Assembly (NCBI GenBank): GCA_046349395.1
Contig: JAXMCK010000008.1
Span: forward strand, 1 to 64,000
Length of the DNA stretch: 64,000 nucleotides
Direction of reading: 5' to 3'
From: JAXMCK01 sp046349395
Lineage (GTDB): Bacteria > Pseudomonadota > Alphaproteobacteria > Geminicoccales > Geminicoccaceae
Positions 14,432 to 22,770 of the stretch are shown one piece after another. The notes beneath the pieces are model-generated. The model worked only from the letters and a program-made list of their open reading frames with translations. It was not told the origin of the DNA and ran no database searches. How positions within the stretch are numbered: position 1 is the first letter of the stretch; every line of letters starts with the position of its first letter. A program made the position numbers and the translations under genes.

Positions 14432-17280
14432 GCGCCTCCCGGCTGCCCGAACCCTGGGGTCACTATCTCGACCGCAGCCGCCCCCTCTCCTTCACCTTCG
14501 AGGGGCGGCGCTACCAGGGCTTCCAGGGCGACACGCTGGCGAGTGCTCTCCTTGCCAACGGCGTCGACGTCATCTCGCGCTCGTTCAAGTACCACCGCCC
14601 CCGCGGCGTGCTGACGATGCGCGGGCTCGACTCCAACTGCTACGTCCAGGTCGGCGACGAACCGAACGTGGCGGCTGACCGTCTGCCGCTGACGGAGGGC
14701 CTCGTCGCCACCGGCCAGAACTATGTCGGCTCGCTGGAGCGCGACCGCGACCGCTGGATCGAGCGCGTCGGCCGCTTCCTCCCGGTCGGCTTCTACTACA
14801 AGTCCTTCTTCAAGCCGAAGGGTGCCTGGGCCTTCTGGGAGCCCACCATCCGCGCCAAGGCCGGCCTCGGCGTGATCGACCGGAACACCCACCACGGCTA
14901 CCACGACAAGGAGTACCTCTTCTGCGACGTCGCCGTCGTTGGTGGGGGACCTGCGGGACTGCAGGCGGCACGGGTGGCCGCCGACGCGGGTGCGGACACG
15001 ATCCTGATCGACGACGAGCCCCGGGTCGGCGGCTCGCTGCTCTACGAGCGAGCCCCGGATGGCCGGACGCCGACATTGGCGACCGACGGCATCAGCGTGC
15101 TGAGCAATGCCGTCTGTACCGGCCTCTTTGCCGACAACTGGCTGGCCGTCGTGCAAGGCGACCGGCTGTTCAAGCTTCGGGCGCGCGAGGTCGTGCTGGC
15201 GACCGGCACGGTCGAGCAGCCGATGGTGTTCCGCAACAACGACCTTCCGGGCGTCATCCTCGCGAGCGCCGCACAACGCTGCATGCGCCTATGGGGCATC
15301 AAGCCGGGCCGCCGTGCGGTCGTGGTGACGGCCAACGAGGCCGGCTACTGCGCCGCCATGGATCTGCTCCAAGCCGGGGTCGCCGTGGCGGCCGTCTGCG
15401 ATTTGCGCCAGGAGGGCTCGCCTGGGGGCCTCGCGGACGACGTGGCAGCCCGCGGCATCGAGGTCCGCAAAAGCTGGACCGTGACGGAGGCTCTGCCGGG
15501 CCGGGCCGGGCCGCGGCACGAAGGTGCGGTCCTGTCCCCAATCGACGGGTCCGCTGAGCCGGTCTCGCTGAGCTGCGACCTCATCGTGACGAGCGTCGGC
15601 TACTCGCCGCTGGGGCAACTCGCCTGCCATGCCGGCGCCCATCTCGCCTACGACGAGGAGCTGGCGAGCTTTCGGGTCGAGAACCTGCCTCCCCACGTAC
15701 ATCTGGCCGGTGGCGTCAATCACCGCGCCACCGCTGCCGGGGCCGACGGCGCAAGGGCCGGCTTGGCCGCCGCAGCAGCGCTCGGGCTCTCCGGAAAGCA
15801 GGAGGCGCCGCCGCACCTTGCTGCCGAGTGCCACAGCCATCCCTGGCCGATCTTTCCGCATCCGAAGGGGAAAGACTTCGTCGACGTCGACGAGGACCAG
15901 ACGGTGCACGACCTCTTGGACGCCGTGTCCGACGGCTTCGACAGCCCCGAGCTCGCCAAGCGCTACACGACGACCGGCATGGGCCCCTCGCAGGGCCGCC
16001 TCTCCTCCCTGAACGCACTCCGCATCGTGCAGAAGGCGGCGGGCCGGCCGGCGGGCGGCGCCCCGGTCACCACCCAGCGCCCACCCTTCCTGCCCGAGAG
16101 CTTCGGCGTCCTGGCCGGCCGCGGCTTCGAGCCGACGCGGCTCACCGCCATGCATCACCAGCACGTGGCCCTCGGCGCGCAGCAGACGCCCGCCGGGCTA
16201 TGGCTGCGACCCGCCTACTACGGCCCGCCAGAGTCGCGGGAGCGCGCCATCGCCGCCGAGGTGCGCGCCGTCCGCACCGGCGTCGGCCTGATCGATGTGT
16301 CGACGCTGGGCGGCCTGGAGGTGCGCGGCCCCGACGCCGCCGAGCTGCTGAACCGCGTCTACACGATGAGCTACACGAAGCTCCCGGTCGGCCGCACCCG
16401 CTACGTCCTGGCCTGCGACCAGTCGGGGGCCATCATCGACGATGGCGTCGCATGCCGCCTCGCCGAAGACTGGTTCTACGTCACCGCCACGACCTCCGGC
16501 GTCGACGTCCTCTACCGCGCCATGCTGCGCTGGAACGCCGAGTGGCGGCTCACCGTCGACGTCGCCAACGTCACCGCCGCCTATGCCGGCGTGAACATCG
16601 CCGGCCCCAAGTCGCGCGACGTGCTGCGCCGCCTCGACACCGACATCGAACTCTCGCCCGAGGCCTTCCCCTACCTCGCCGTCCGCACGGGCACCCTCGC
16701 CGGCATCCCCGTCCGCCTGCTGCGCGTCGGCTTCGTCGGCGAGCTCGGCTACGAGATCCACTGCCCCGCTTCCTACGGTGCCGCTCTCTGGGACCTCCTG
16801 CTGCAGACCGGCCAGCGCGACGGTATCCGCCCCTTCGGCGTCGAGGCGCAGCGCGTGCTGCGGCTGGAGAAGGGCCACATCATCGTCGGCCAGGACACTG
16901 ACGGCCTGACCTTCCCGCAGGAGGCCGGGATGAGCTGGGCCATCGCCAAGAACAAGCCGTTCTTCCTCGGCCAGCGGGCGATCGAGGTGATGAACCAGCG
17001 CGGCCTCACCCGCCAGCTGGTGGGCTTCCGCCTACCGCCCGACGCCCCCGTTCCGCCCGAATGCGTGCTGGTGATCCGAGACGGCGACATCGTCGGCCGC
17101 GTGACCTCGGCGACGCGCTCGGAGGCCTGCGGTGCGATCGTCGGCCTCGCCTATGTCCACCCCGACGACGCAGCCCCCGGCTCGCGCTTCACCGTGAAGC
17201 TGGAGGACGGCAGCACGATCGAGCCCACCGTCGTCGAGCTGCCCTTCTACGACCCCGAGACGAAGCGGCAGGAGCTGTGA
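14428..17280 (+). CDS. mgdC: N-methylglutamate dehydrogenase / sarcosine oxidase alpha-type subunit
   Basis: 950 residues from ATG 14428, overlapping the mgdB stop by four bases. Domain order: ferredoxin-like N-terminal domain (about 10-90, FEGRRYQGFQGDTLASALLA, RPRGVLTMRG), NAD/FAD-type nucleotide fold with VAVVGGGPAGLQAARVAADA at about 169-188, and a C-terminal glycine-cleavage-T (aminomethyltransferase) domain from about 570 to the end with the folate-site pattern (YVTATTSGVD, LGYEIHCPASYG, VEAQRVLRLEKGH). The last domain would transfer the methylene group to tetrahydrofolate. Length and order match SoxA/MgdC. Confidence 0.86.
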   Translation: MSASRLPEPWGHYLDRSRPLSFTFEGRRYQGFQGDTLASALLANGVDVISRSFKYHRPRGVLTMRGLDSNCYVQVGDEPNVAADRLPLTEGLVATGQNYVGSLERDRDRWIERVGRFLPVGFYYKSFFKPKGAWAFWEPTIRAKAGLGVIDRNTHHGYHDKEYLFCDVAVVGGGPAGLQAARVAADAGADTILIDDEPRVGGSLLYERAPDGRTPTLATDGISVLSNAVCTGLFADNWLAVVQGDRLFKLRAREVVLATGTVEQPMVFRNNDLPGVILASAAQRCMRLWGIKPGRRAVVVTANEAGYCAAMDLLQAGVAVAAVCDLRQEGSPGGLADDVAARGIEVRKSWTVTEALPGRAGPRHEGAVLSPIDGSAEPVSLSCDLIVTSVGYSPLGQLACHAGAHLAYDEELASFRVENLPPHVHLAGGVNHRATAAGADGARAGLAAAAALGLSGKQEAPPHLAAECHSHPWPIFPHPKGKDFVDVDEDQTVHDLLDAVSDGFDSPELAKRYTTTGMGPSQGRLSSLNALRIVQKAAGRPAGGAPVTTQRPPFLPESFGVLAGRGFEPTRLTAMHHQHVALGAQQTPAGLWLRPAYYGPPESRERAIAAEVRAVRTGVGLIDVSTLGGLEVRGPDAAELLNRVYTMSYTKLPVGRTRYVLACDQSGAIIDDGVACRLAEDWFYVTATTSGVDVLYRAMLRWNAEWRLTVDVANVTAAYAGVNIAGPKSRDVLRRLDTDIELSPEAFPYLAVRTGTLAGIPVRLLRVGFVGELGYEIHCPASYGAALWDLLLQTGQRDGIRPFGVEAQRVLRLEKGHIIVGQDTDGLTFPQEAGMSWAIAKNKPFFLGQRAIEVMNQRGLTRQLVGFRLPPDAPVPPECVLVIRDGDIVGRVTSATRSEACGAIVGLAYVHPDDAAPGSRFTVKLEDGSTIEPTVVELPFYDPETKRQEL

Positions 17281-17285
17281 GCACC

Positions 17286-17957
17286 ATGCCCCTCCGCCGC
17301 AGCTTCGCCCACGCCTCGCTGAGCAAGCTCGCCGCCCGCCTGGAAACCGTGAACGGCTGTGCCGCCGCCATGAACTTCGGCGACCTGCCGGCCGAGCGCG
17401 CGGCGTTGTCGACCCTCGCCCTCGTCGACCTCACCCCGCTCCCACGCACCGGCTTCAAGGGCCCGGGCACGCCCGAATGGCTGACCGGCCAGGGTGTCGT
17501 CCTCCCCGACCCGAACCGCGCCGCCCCGCAGGAGGACGGCAGCCTTGTCCTGCGTCTCGCCCCCCGCGAGGCGCTGATCCTCGGCCCGCTCCAGGGCGGC
17601 AGCCTCGTCTCCCGCCTCGACGCGGCCTGGCCCGTCGACCGCGAGGGCGCCCCGCCGCGCGGCTATCCGGTCCCCCGCGCCGACAGCCATTGCTGGTTCC
17701 TGCTCAGCGGCGAGAAGGCTCCGTCCACCCTCGCCAAGATTTGCGGCGTCGACCTCCGGCCGCAGAAGTTCGGAGAGCTGGAGATCGCCCAGACGCAGGC
17801 GATGCGGATCTCCGTCATCTTGGTCCGCGACCGCGGCGACCCGCTCCGCTACCATTTGCTGACGGACAGCGCCTCCGCCGACTACGCCTGGGACTGCCTC
17901 GTCGACGCTATGGCCGAGTTCGGCGGCCGCCCCGCGGGACTGTCCGCCCTCGCCTGA
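17286..17957 (+). CDS. mgdD: N-methylglutamate dehydrogenase / sarcosine oxidase gamma-type subunit
   Basis: 223 residues, beginning five bases after the mgdC stop. Weakly conserved family: TGFKGPGTPEWL (about 55-66), REALIL, SHCWFLLSGEKAPSTLAKICGVDL segment, and LLTDSASADYAWDCLVDA near the end are typical of SoxG/aminomethyltransferase-like gamma subunits. It packs against the alpha subunit folate domain in heterotetrameric enzymes. Last of the four dehydrogenase genes; 156 bases separate it from fhs, and no hairpin was found there. Confidence 0.8.
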   Translation: MPLRRSFAHASLSKLAARLETVNGCAAAMNFGDLPAERAALSTLALVDLTPLPRTGFKGPGTPEWLTGQGVVLPDPNRAAPQEDGSLVLRLAPREALILGPLQGGSLVSRLDAAWPVDREGAPPRGYPVPRADSHCWFLLSGEKAPSTLAKICGVDLRPQKFGELEIAQTQAMRISVILVRDRGDPLRYHLLTDSASADYAWDCLVDAMAEFGGRPAGLSALA

Positions 17958-18113
17958 CGCCCGCCGGCTCCACAGAGCGTCTTGCGGACCGCGGCGCGGC
18001 CGAATACCCCTGCGCCAGCATCGAGGGATGCGATCGGGGAGTTCGCGCCTAGGCCTGGAGGTCTCGCGGCCCTGTCCTGACATCGGCCGCTGGCCCTTGG
18101 GAGACAAGAAACG

Positions 18114-19805
18114 ATGAGTGTTCCGTCGGACATCGAGATCGCGCGCGCCGCGACCCTGAAGCCCATCGTCGAGGTCGGGGCGCGGATCGGGATCCCGGAG
18201 GCGAGCCTCAACAATTACGGCAAGCACATCGCCAAGGTCGACGGCGACTTCATCGCCGGCCTCAAGGACCGGCCCGACGGCAAGCTCGTCCTCGTCACCG
18301 CGATCAACCCGACGCCGGCCGGCGAGGGCAAGACGACGACCACGGTGGGCCTCGGCGACGGCCTGAACCGGATTGGCAAGAAGGCCGTCATCTGCCTGCG
18401 CGAGCCCTCGCTCGGCCCCTGCTTCGGCATGAAGGGCGGTGCCGCCGGCGGCGGCTACGCCCAGGTCGTGCCGATGGAGCAGATCAACCTGCACTTCACG
18501 GGCGACTTCCACGCCATCGGCAGTGCCCACAATCTGCTGTCGGCCCTTATGGACAACCACATCTACTGGGGCAACGAGCTGGGCCTCGACGAGCGCCGCA
18601 TCACCTGGCGCCGCGTGCTCGACATGAACGACCGCGCCCTGCGCTCGATCGTCGGGTCGCTGGGCGGTGTAGCCAACGGCTTCCCGCGCGAGGACGGGTT
18701 CGACATCACCGTCGCGTCCGAGGTGATGGCCGTTTTCTGCCTCGCCACCGACCTCGCCGACCTTGAGGCCCGCCTCGGCCGGATGATCGTCGGCTACACC
18801 CGCGACCGGAAGGCCGTCACCGCCGCCGACCTCAAGGCACCGGGGGCGATGACCGTGCTCCTGAAGGACGCGGCGATGCCCAACCTCGTGCAGACGCTGG
18901 AGGGCAACCCGGCCTTCGTCCACGGCGGCCCGTTCGCCAACATCGCCCATGGCTGCAACTCGGTCATCGCCACCAAGACGGCCTTGAAGCTCGCCGATTT
19001 CGTCGTCACGGAAGCGGGCTTCGGCGCAGACCTCGGGGCCGAGAAGTTCTTCGACATCAAGTGCCGCAAGGCGGGGCTCACGCCGGACGCCGCCGTCATC
19101 GTCGCCACGGTTCGCGCTCTCAAGATGCATGGCGGCGTGGCGAAGGAGGATCTGGGCAAGGAGAACCTCGCCGCCCTCGAAAAGGGCCTCGCCAACCTCG
19201 CCCGCCACGTCGAGAACGTGCGCAAGTTCGGTGTGCCGTCGGTCGTCGGCATCAACCGCTTCGTCAGCGACACGCCCGGCGAGCTGGAGCTCGTCCGCGC
19301 CCATTGCCGCGAGAAGCTGGGCGTCGAGGCCTTCGTCTGCGAGCACTGGGGCAAAGGCTCGGCCGGCATCGAGGCCCTGGCCGAGCACGTGACGCACCTC
19401 TGCGACGAGGGTCATCCGCGGGACGGTCGCGGCTTCCGGCATCTCTATCAGGACGATCTGCCGCTCTGGGAAAAGATCAGGACCATCGCCCAGGAGATCT
19501 ATCGCGCGTCCGACATCAGCGCCGACAAGTCGGTCCGCGACCAGATCGCCGGCTATCAGGCCCAGGGCTACGGCAAGTTCCCGATCTGCGTGGCGAAGAC
19601 GCAGTACAGCTTCTCGACCGACCCGAACGCCAAGGGTGCCCCATCCGGCCACGTCATCCCGATCCGCGAGGTGCGCCTCTCGGGAGGGGCGGAGTTCCTC
19701 GTCGTCATCTGCGGCGAGATCATGACCATGCCGGGCCTGCCCCGCCTCCCGGCCGCCCACGCGATCAAGCTCGACGCCAAGGGCCAGATCGAGGGCCTGT
19801 TCTAG
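18114..19805 (+). CDS. fhs: Formate-tetrahydrofolate ligase
   Basis: 563 residues, the normal family length. P-loop TPAGEGKTTTTVGL at about 67-80; REPSLGPCFGMKGGAAGGGY; HFTGDFHAIGSAHNLLSAL; EAGFGADLGAEKF; KSVRDQI near the C-terminus. The cytosolic enzyme interconverts formate + ATP + tetrahydrofolate and 10-formyl-tetrahydrofolate. Beside an N-methylglutamate dehydrogenase it would let folate-bound C1 units from methylamine be released as formate with ATP gain. GGGAG stands before the ATG. Confidence 0.95.
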   Translation: MSVPSDIEIARAATLKPIVEVGARIGIPEASLNNYGKHIAKVDGDFIAGLKDRPDGKLVLVTAINPTPAGEGKTTTTVGLGDGLNRIGKKAVICLREPSLGPCFGMKGGAAGGGYAQVVPMEQINLHFTGDFHAIGSAHNLLSALMDNHIYWGNELGLDERRITWRRVLDMNDRALRSIVGSLGGVANGFPREDGFDITVASEVMAVFCLATDLADLEARLGRMIVGYTRDRKAVTAADLKAPGAMTVLLKDAAMPNLVQTLEGNPAFVHGGPFANIAHGCNSVIATKTALKLADFVVTEAGFGADLGAEKFFDIKCRKAGLTPDAAVIVATVRALKMHGGVAKEDLGKENLAALEKGLANLARHVENVRKFGVPSVVGINRFVSDTPGELELVRAHCREKLGVEAFVCEHWGKGSAGIEALAEHVTHLCDEGHPRDGRGFRHLYQDDLPLWEKIRTIAQEIYRASDISADKSVRDQIAGYQAQGYGKFPICVAKTQYSFSTDPNAKGAPSGHVIPIREVRLSGGAEFLVVICGEIMTMPGLPRLPAAHAIKLDAKGQIEGLF

Positions 19806-19812
19806 CCCCGCC

Positions 19813-20295
19813 GTGACGCTCATTCGGCCGCTGGGACCGGACGACCTCGATCCGGTCCTGGCGCTGAACGCGGCGAACGAAACGGAGACCTCCCCGCTCA
19901 CCCGGTCCGAGCTGCAGCGCCTCGTCGGCATCGCCATCTACGCGAGGCGCGTCGAGGGCGCTCCGGCGTTCCTGTTGGCCTTCGACCAGACCGCCGAGTA
20001 CTTCAGTCCCAACTACATCTGGTTCCGAGAGCGCTACCCACGCTTCGTCTATGTCGACCGGATCATCGTCGGGGCCGAGGCGCGCGGTAGGGGTCTGGCG
20101 AGGACACTCTACCTCGACCTGATCGCCAACGCCCGATCGGCCGGCCACGACCTCGTCTGCGCCGAGGTGAACAGCGACCCGCCGAACCCCGGCTCGGATG
20201 CGATGCACGCCTCGCTCGGGTTTGCCGAGGTCGGCACGGCGGAACTGCCCGACCGCGGCAAGTCGGTCCGCTATCTGGCCTTGCCGCTGAGCTGA
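19813..20295 (+). CDS. GNAT family N-acetyltransferase
   Basis: 160 residues from GTG 19813, seven bases after the fhs stop. The acetyl-CoA motif VDRIIVGAEARGRGLARTLY (about 75-94) has the R-G-x-G-L/A pattern. The end ASLGFAEVGTAEL is usual for GNAT enzymes. The substrate is unknown. The 3' end overlaps that of the convergent protease gene by 25 bases. It may be read through from fhs. Confidence 0.82.
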   Translation: MTLIRPLGPDDLDPVLALNAANETETSPLTRSELQRLVGIAIYARRVEGAPAFLLAFDQTAEYFSPNYIWFRERYPRFVYVDRIIVGAEARGRGLARTLYLDLIANARSAGHDLVCAEVNSDPPNPGSDAMHASLGFAEVGTAELPDRGKSVRYLALPLS

Positions 20296-21005
20296 GCCAG
20301 CACCTCGGCAAAGGCGGCCACCCCCACCGCGATACCCGTCACGGCTCCGTCTACCTTGGCGGTACCCTCGACGATGCCGACGACCACGGGACCGTCCGGC
20401 GTCTCCCGCAGGAGCGGTGCTCCCGAGCTTCCCGGCAGTCCGGCGCAGTCGTGCAGCAGGACGGCACCCGACACGCCGGTGAGCCGGCAATCGCGGTCCA
20501 CCGACAACAAATGCGGCCGGTCCCGGTCGTAGGCGGCCCGCAGCAATGCTGAACCGACGGACGGCGGGTTCTCGTCCACCTTCAGCGGTTCGATCTTTAG
20601 CGCGTCACGCAACTCGAGCAGCGCCCAATCCCCAGCCGGGCCGGTCTTCGGATCCCCGTGCACCACATCCATTGCAACCGCATGCGCCAGCCACTCGCCG
20701 CGCCGGTAGCCAGCGACGAAGTGGACCTGGTCCGGCGCCACGAAGCTGCCGTCGACCTTGCGCACGAGGCAGTGTGCTGCCGTCAGCACAGTGGCGGGGC
20801 CGACCAGCGCACCCGTGCAGTAGGCCCGCCCCGCCACGTTCACCCGGCCGATGGCGGTCCAGGGCCACGCCGCACTGTCGAGCGGCTCCCTCGCTCCGGC
20901 GCTCCACGGCGCGACCATGAGCGCCAGCCACGCCAGTACCACCGCCGCTGTCCGGACGGAGCGCGTTCGGTTATCGAAACCGCAGACCTGCGCTGGAGAA
21001 CCCAT
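20271..21005 (-). CDS. Secreted trypsin-like serine protease
   Basis: About 244 residues. N-terminal signal RTRSVRTAAVVLAWLALMVAPWSAGA. Catalytic triad of the chymotrypsin fold: His in VLTAAHCL, Asp in GDWALLEL and Ser in AGLPGSSGAPLL, where the usual GDSGG is GSSGA. Paired cysteines fit a secreted protein. The start is uncertain: ATG 21005 shares a CATG palindrome with the divergent DUF4170 start, while GTG 20942 would leave a signal without positive charge. Such short bacterial proteases are usually periplasmic or extracellular. Confidence 0.78.
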   Translation of the reverse strand: MGSPAQVCGFDNRTRSVRTAAVVLAWLALMVAPWSAGAREPLDSAAWPWTAIGRVNVAGRAYCTGALVGPATVLTAAHCLVRKVDGSFVAPDQVHFVAGYRRGEWLAHAVAMDVVHGDPKTGPAGDWALLELRDALKIEPLKVDENPPSVGSALLRAAYDRDRPHLLSVDRDCRLTGVSGAVLLHDCAGLPGSSGAPLLRETPDGPVVVGIVEGTAKVDGAVTGIAVGVAAFAEVLAQLSGKAR

Positions 21006-21231
21006 GACCAAGCAGCTTCTGCACCTCGTGTTCGGCGGCGAGCTGAAGGACCCGCGAGGGATCGAGTTCGCCGACCTCTCGAAGCTCGACATTGTCGGCA
21101 TCTACCCGAGCTATGCCGAGGCCGAGAAGGCGTGGCGGTCCAAGGCGTCGCAGACGGTCGACAGCGCCCAGACCCGCTACTTCGTCGTCCACCTGCACCG
21201 CCTGCTGGAGCCCGACGCGAAGAAGGGCTGA
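21004..21231 (+). CDS. DUF4170 family small protein
   Basis: 75 residues, acidic/basic mixed, no membrane segment. The pattern LHLVFGGEL..D...FADLSKLDIVGIYPSYAEA..AWRSKAQ-like ...VDSAQTRYFVVHLHRLLEP matches the small alphaproteobacterial DUF4170 family. Function unknown. The start codon overlaps the divergent protease ATG by two bases, so promoters must lie inside the neighbouring gene or one start is wrong. GGAGAACCC precedes the ATG. Confidence 0.8.
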   Translation: MTKQLLHLVFGGELKDPRGIEFADLSKLDIVGIYPSYAEAEKAWRSKASQTVDSAQTRYFVVHLHRLLEPDAKKG

Positions 21232-21234
21232 GCC

Positions 21235-22371
21235 TCAGCCGAGAAAGCGGCCGGGCGCCAGGGCCTTGAGATCGAAGCCCGCCGCCTCCAGCCGCTCGGG
21301 CAAAGCTGTCCCGAGAATGAGGTGGGCGGTCACGGCCGCGAGCGAGGGGGCGGTCATGATGCCGTAGCCGCCCTGGCCCGCCAGCCAGAAGAAGCCCTCG
21401 GCCCGCGGATCGAACCCGGCGACCGGCGTGCGGTCGGGGGCGAAGGAGCGCAGGCCCGCCCACTTGTGCTCGATGCGGCGGATGTCCAGGTCGAGATGCT
21501 CCATCACCCGCTCGGCGCAGATGGCGAGGTCCATCTCGTCGGGCCAAGCGTCCATGGGAGGTGATGGCGTCTCGTCGGCCGGCGAGCACATCAGCCGCCC
21601 GGCGTCGGGCTTCACGTAGAAGGTCTCGATGACGTCCGTCAGCGTCGGCCAGCGCGACGTATCGTAAACAGCCGGCGGATCGATCAGCATGGCCGTCCGC
21701 CGCTTCGGCTCGATCCCGATCGGCTCCAGCCCGGCCATTTGCGCAACGGTATCCGCCCAGGCACCAGCCGCGTCGATCACGATCGGAGCACTCACAGCGG
21801 TGTCGCCGCAGACCACGATCCACCCCTCGCCGCCGCGCTCGATGGCCGTGACCTCGGCATCGGTGCGCACCGTCCCGCCGGCACGCCGGAACTGGCGCAG
21901 AAAGCCCTGAAGAATCGCACCGACGTCCATGTCGGCCGTCGTCGGGTCGAGATAGGCGCTGCCGACCACGCCAGGGCGCAGCGCCGGCACCAGCGCCCGC
22001 GCACCCGCCTCGTCGAGCGGGACGATCTCGTCGCAGAGTGCCAGGGCCGCCTCGTAGTCCTCGCGCACCTTCTCGGCGTCTTCGGGCCGCCCGAAGTAGA
22101 GGGCCCCTCGCGGCGAGAGCAGCGGCGCGTCGGCGAAGCCCGCCGGCGGCTCGCGGTAGAAGTCGGCACCGGCGAGGTTCAGCAGCCGGACCGTGTGCGT
22201 GCCGTAGAACGGCGTCAGCAGGGCGGCCGAGCGGCCCGTCGTGTGGTAGCCGGGCTGGCTCTCGCGCTCCAGCAGCAGCACGCGGCGATGCGGTGCCAGT
22301 GCTGCCCCGGCCGAGGCCCCGGCGATGCCGCCGCCGACGATGACGATGTCGAAGCGCTCCACGACGCTCAC
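21235..22371 (-). CDS. FAD-dependent oxidoreductase (DAO family, D-amino acid dehydrogenase/glycine oxidase-like)
   Basis: 378 residues. FAD motif DIVIVGGGIAGASAGAALA at about 8-26; GRSAALLTPFYG; a C-terminal GQGGYGIMTAPSLA that closes the DAO fold, with DRTPVAGFD before it. It resembles glycerol-3-phosphate/D-amino-acid dehydrogenase-like flavoproteins found across proteobacteria; substrate not assignable. Last gene of a minus operon mobB-moeA-VOC-FAD oxidoreductase (three bases after the VOC stop). Confidence 0.82.
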   Translation of the reverse strand: MSVVERFDIVIVGGGIAGASAGAALAPHRRVLLLERESQPGYHTTGRSAALLTPFYGTHTVRLLNLAGADFYREPPAGFADAPLLSPRGALYFGRPEDAEKVREDYEAALALCDEIVPLDEAGARALVPALRPGVVGSAYLDPTTADMDVGAILQGFLRQFRRAGGTVRTDAEVTAIERGGEGWIVVCGDTAVSAPIVIDAAGAWADTVAQMAGLEPIGIEPKRRTAMLIDPPAVYDTSRWPTLTDVIETFYVKPDAGRLMCSPADETPSPPMDAWPDEMDLAICAERVMEHLDLDIRRIEHKWAGLRSFAPDRTPVAGFDPRAEGFFWLAGQGGYGIMTAPSLAAVTAHLILGTALPERLEAAGFDLKALAPGRFLG

Positions 22372-22374
22372 CCC

Positions 22375-22770
22375 TCAGGACGCCGGTGCCGTCCGCTCGA
22401 TCAGGTCCCAGCGGTTGCCGTACAGATCGAGGAACACCGCCACCTTGCCGTAAGTCTCCACCCGCGGCCCCTCCACGAAGCGCACACCTCGGCTACGCCA
22501 AAGCGCGTGGTCGCGGTCGAAATCGTCGGTGTGCAGGAAGAGGAAGACGCGCCCGCCCGTCTGGTCTCCGATCCTCGCCATCTGCTCGGGCGTTGCCGCC
22601 CGTGCCAGGAGCAGGCCCGGCCCCTCCTCGGGAGCCACGACCACCCAGCGCTTGCCGCCGCCGAGATCGGTGTCCTCCACGCAGCGGAAGCCGAGCACGT
22701 CCGTGAACCAGGCCTTCGCCTCGTCATAATCGCGCACGACCAGGGCCATGGCTGCGATCCGGCGCCGCAT
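22375..22770 (-). CDS. VOC superfamily (glyoxalase/bleomycin-resistance-like) protein
   Basis: 131 residues with the beta-alpha-beta-beta-beta pattern: KAWFTDVLGF, KRWVVVAPEEG, RVFLFLHTDDFDRDHALW and VAVFLDLYGNRWDLIE with a metal-site Glu near the end. Start ATG shares one base with the moeA stop (TGATG), so it is translationally coupled. Substrate or resistance role unknown. Confidence 0.85.
   Translation of the reverse strand: MRRRIAAMALVVRDYDEAKAWFTDVLGFRCVEDTDLGGGKRWVVVAPEEGPGLLLARAATPEQMARIGDQTGGRVFLFLHTDDFDRDHALWRSRGVRFVEGPRVETYGKVAVFLDLYGNRWDLIERTAPAS

Noticed and set aside
17247..19937. Nearly 900-codon open frame opposite fhs
   Set aside because: Mirror image of fhs codon bias with no domain; fhs is certain.
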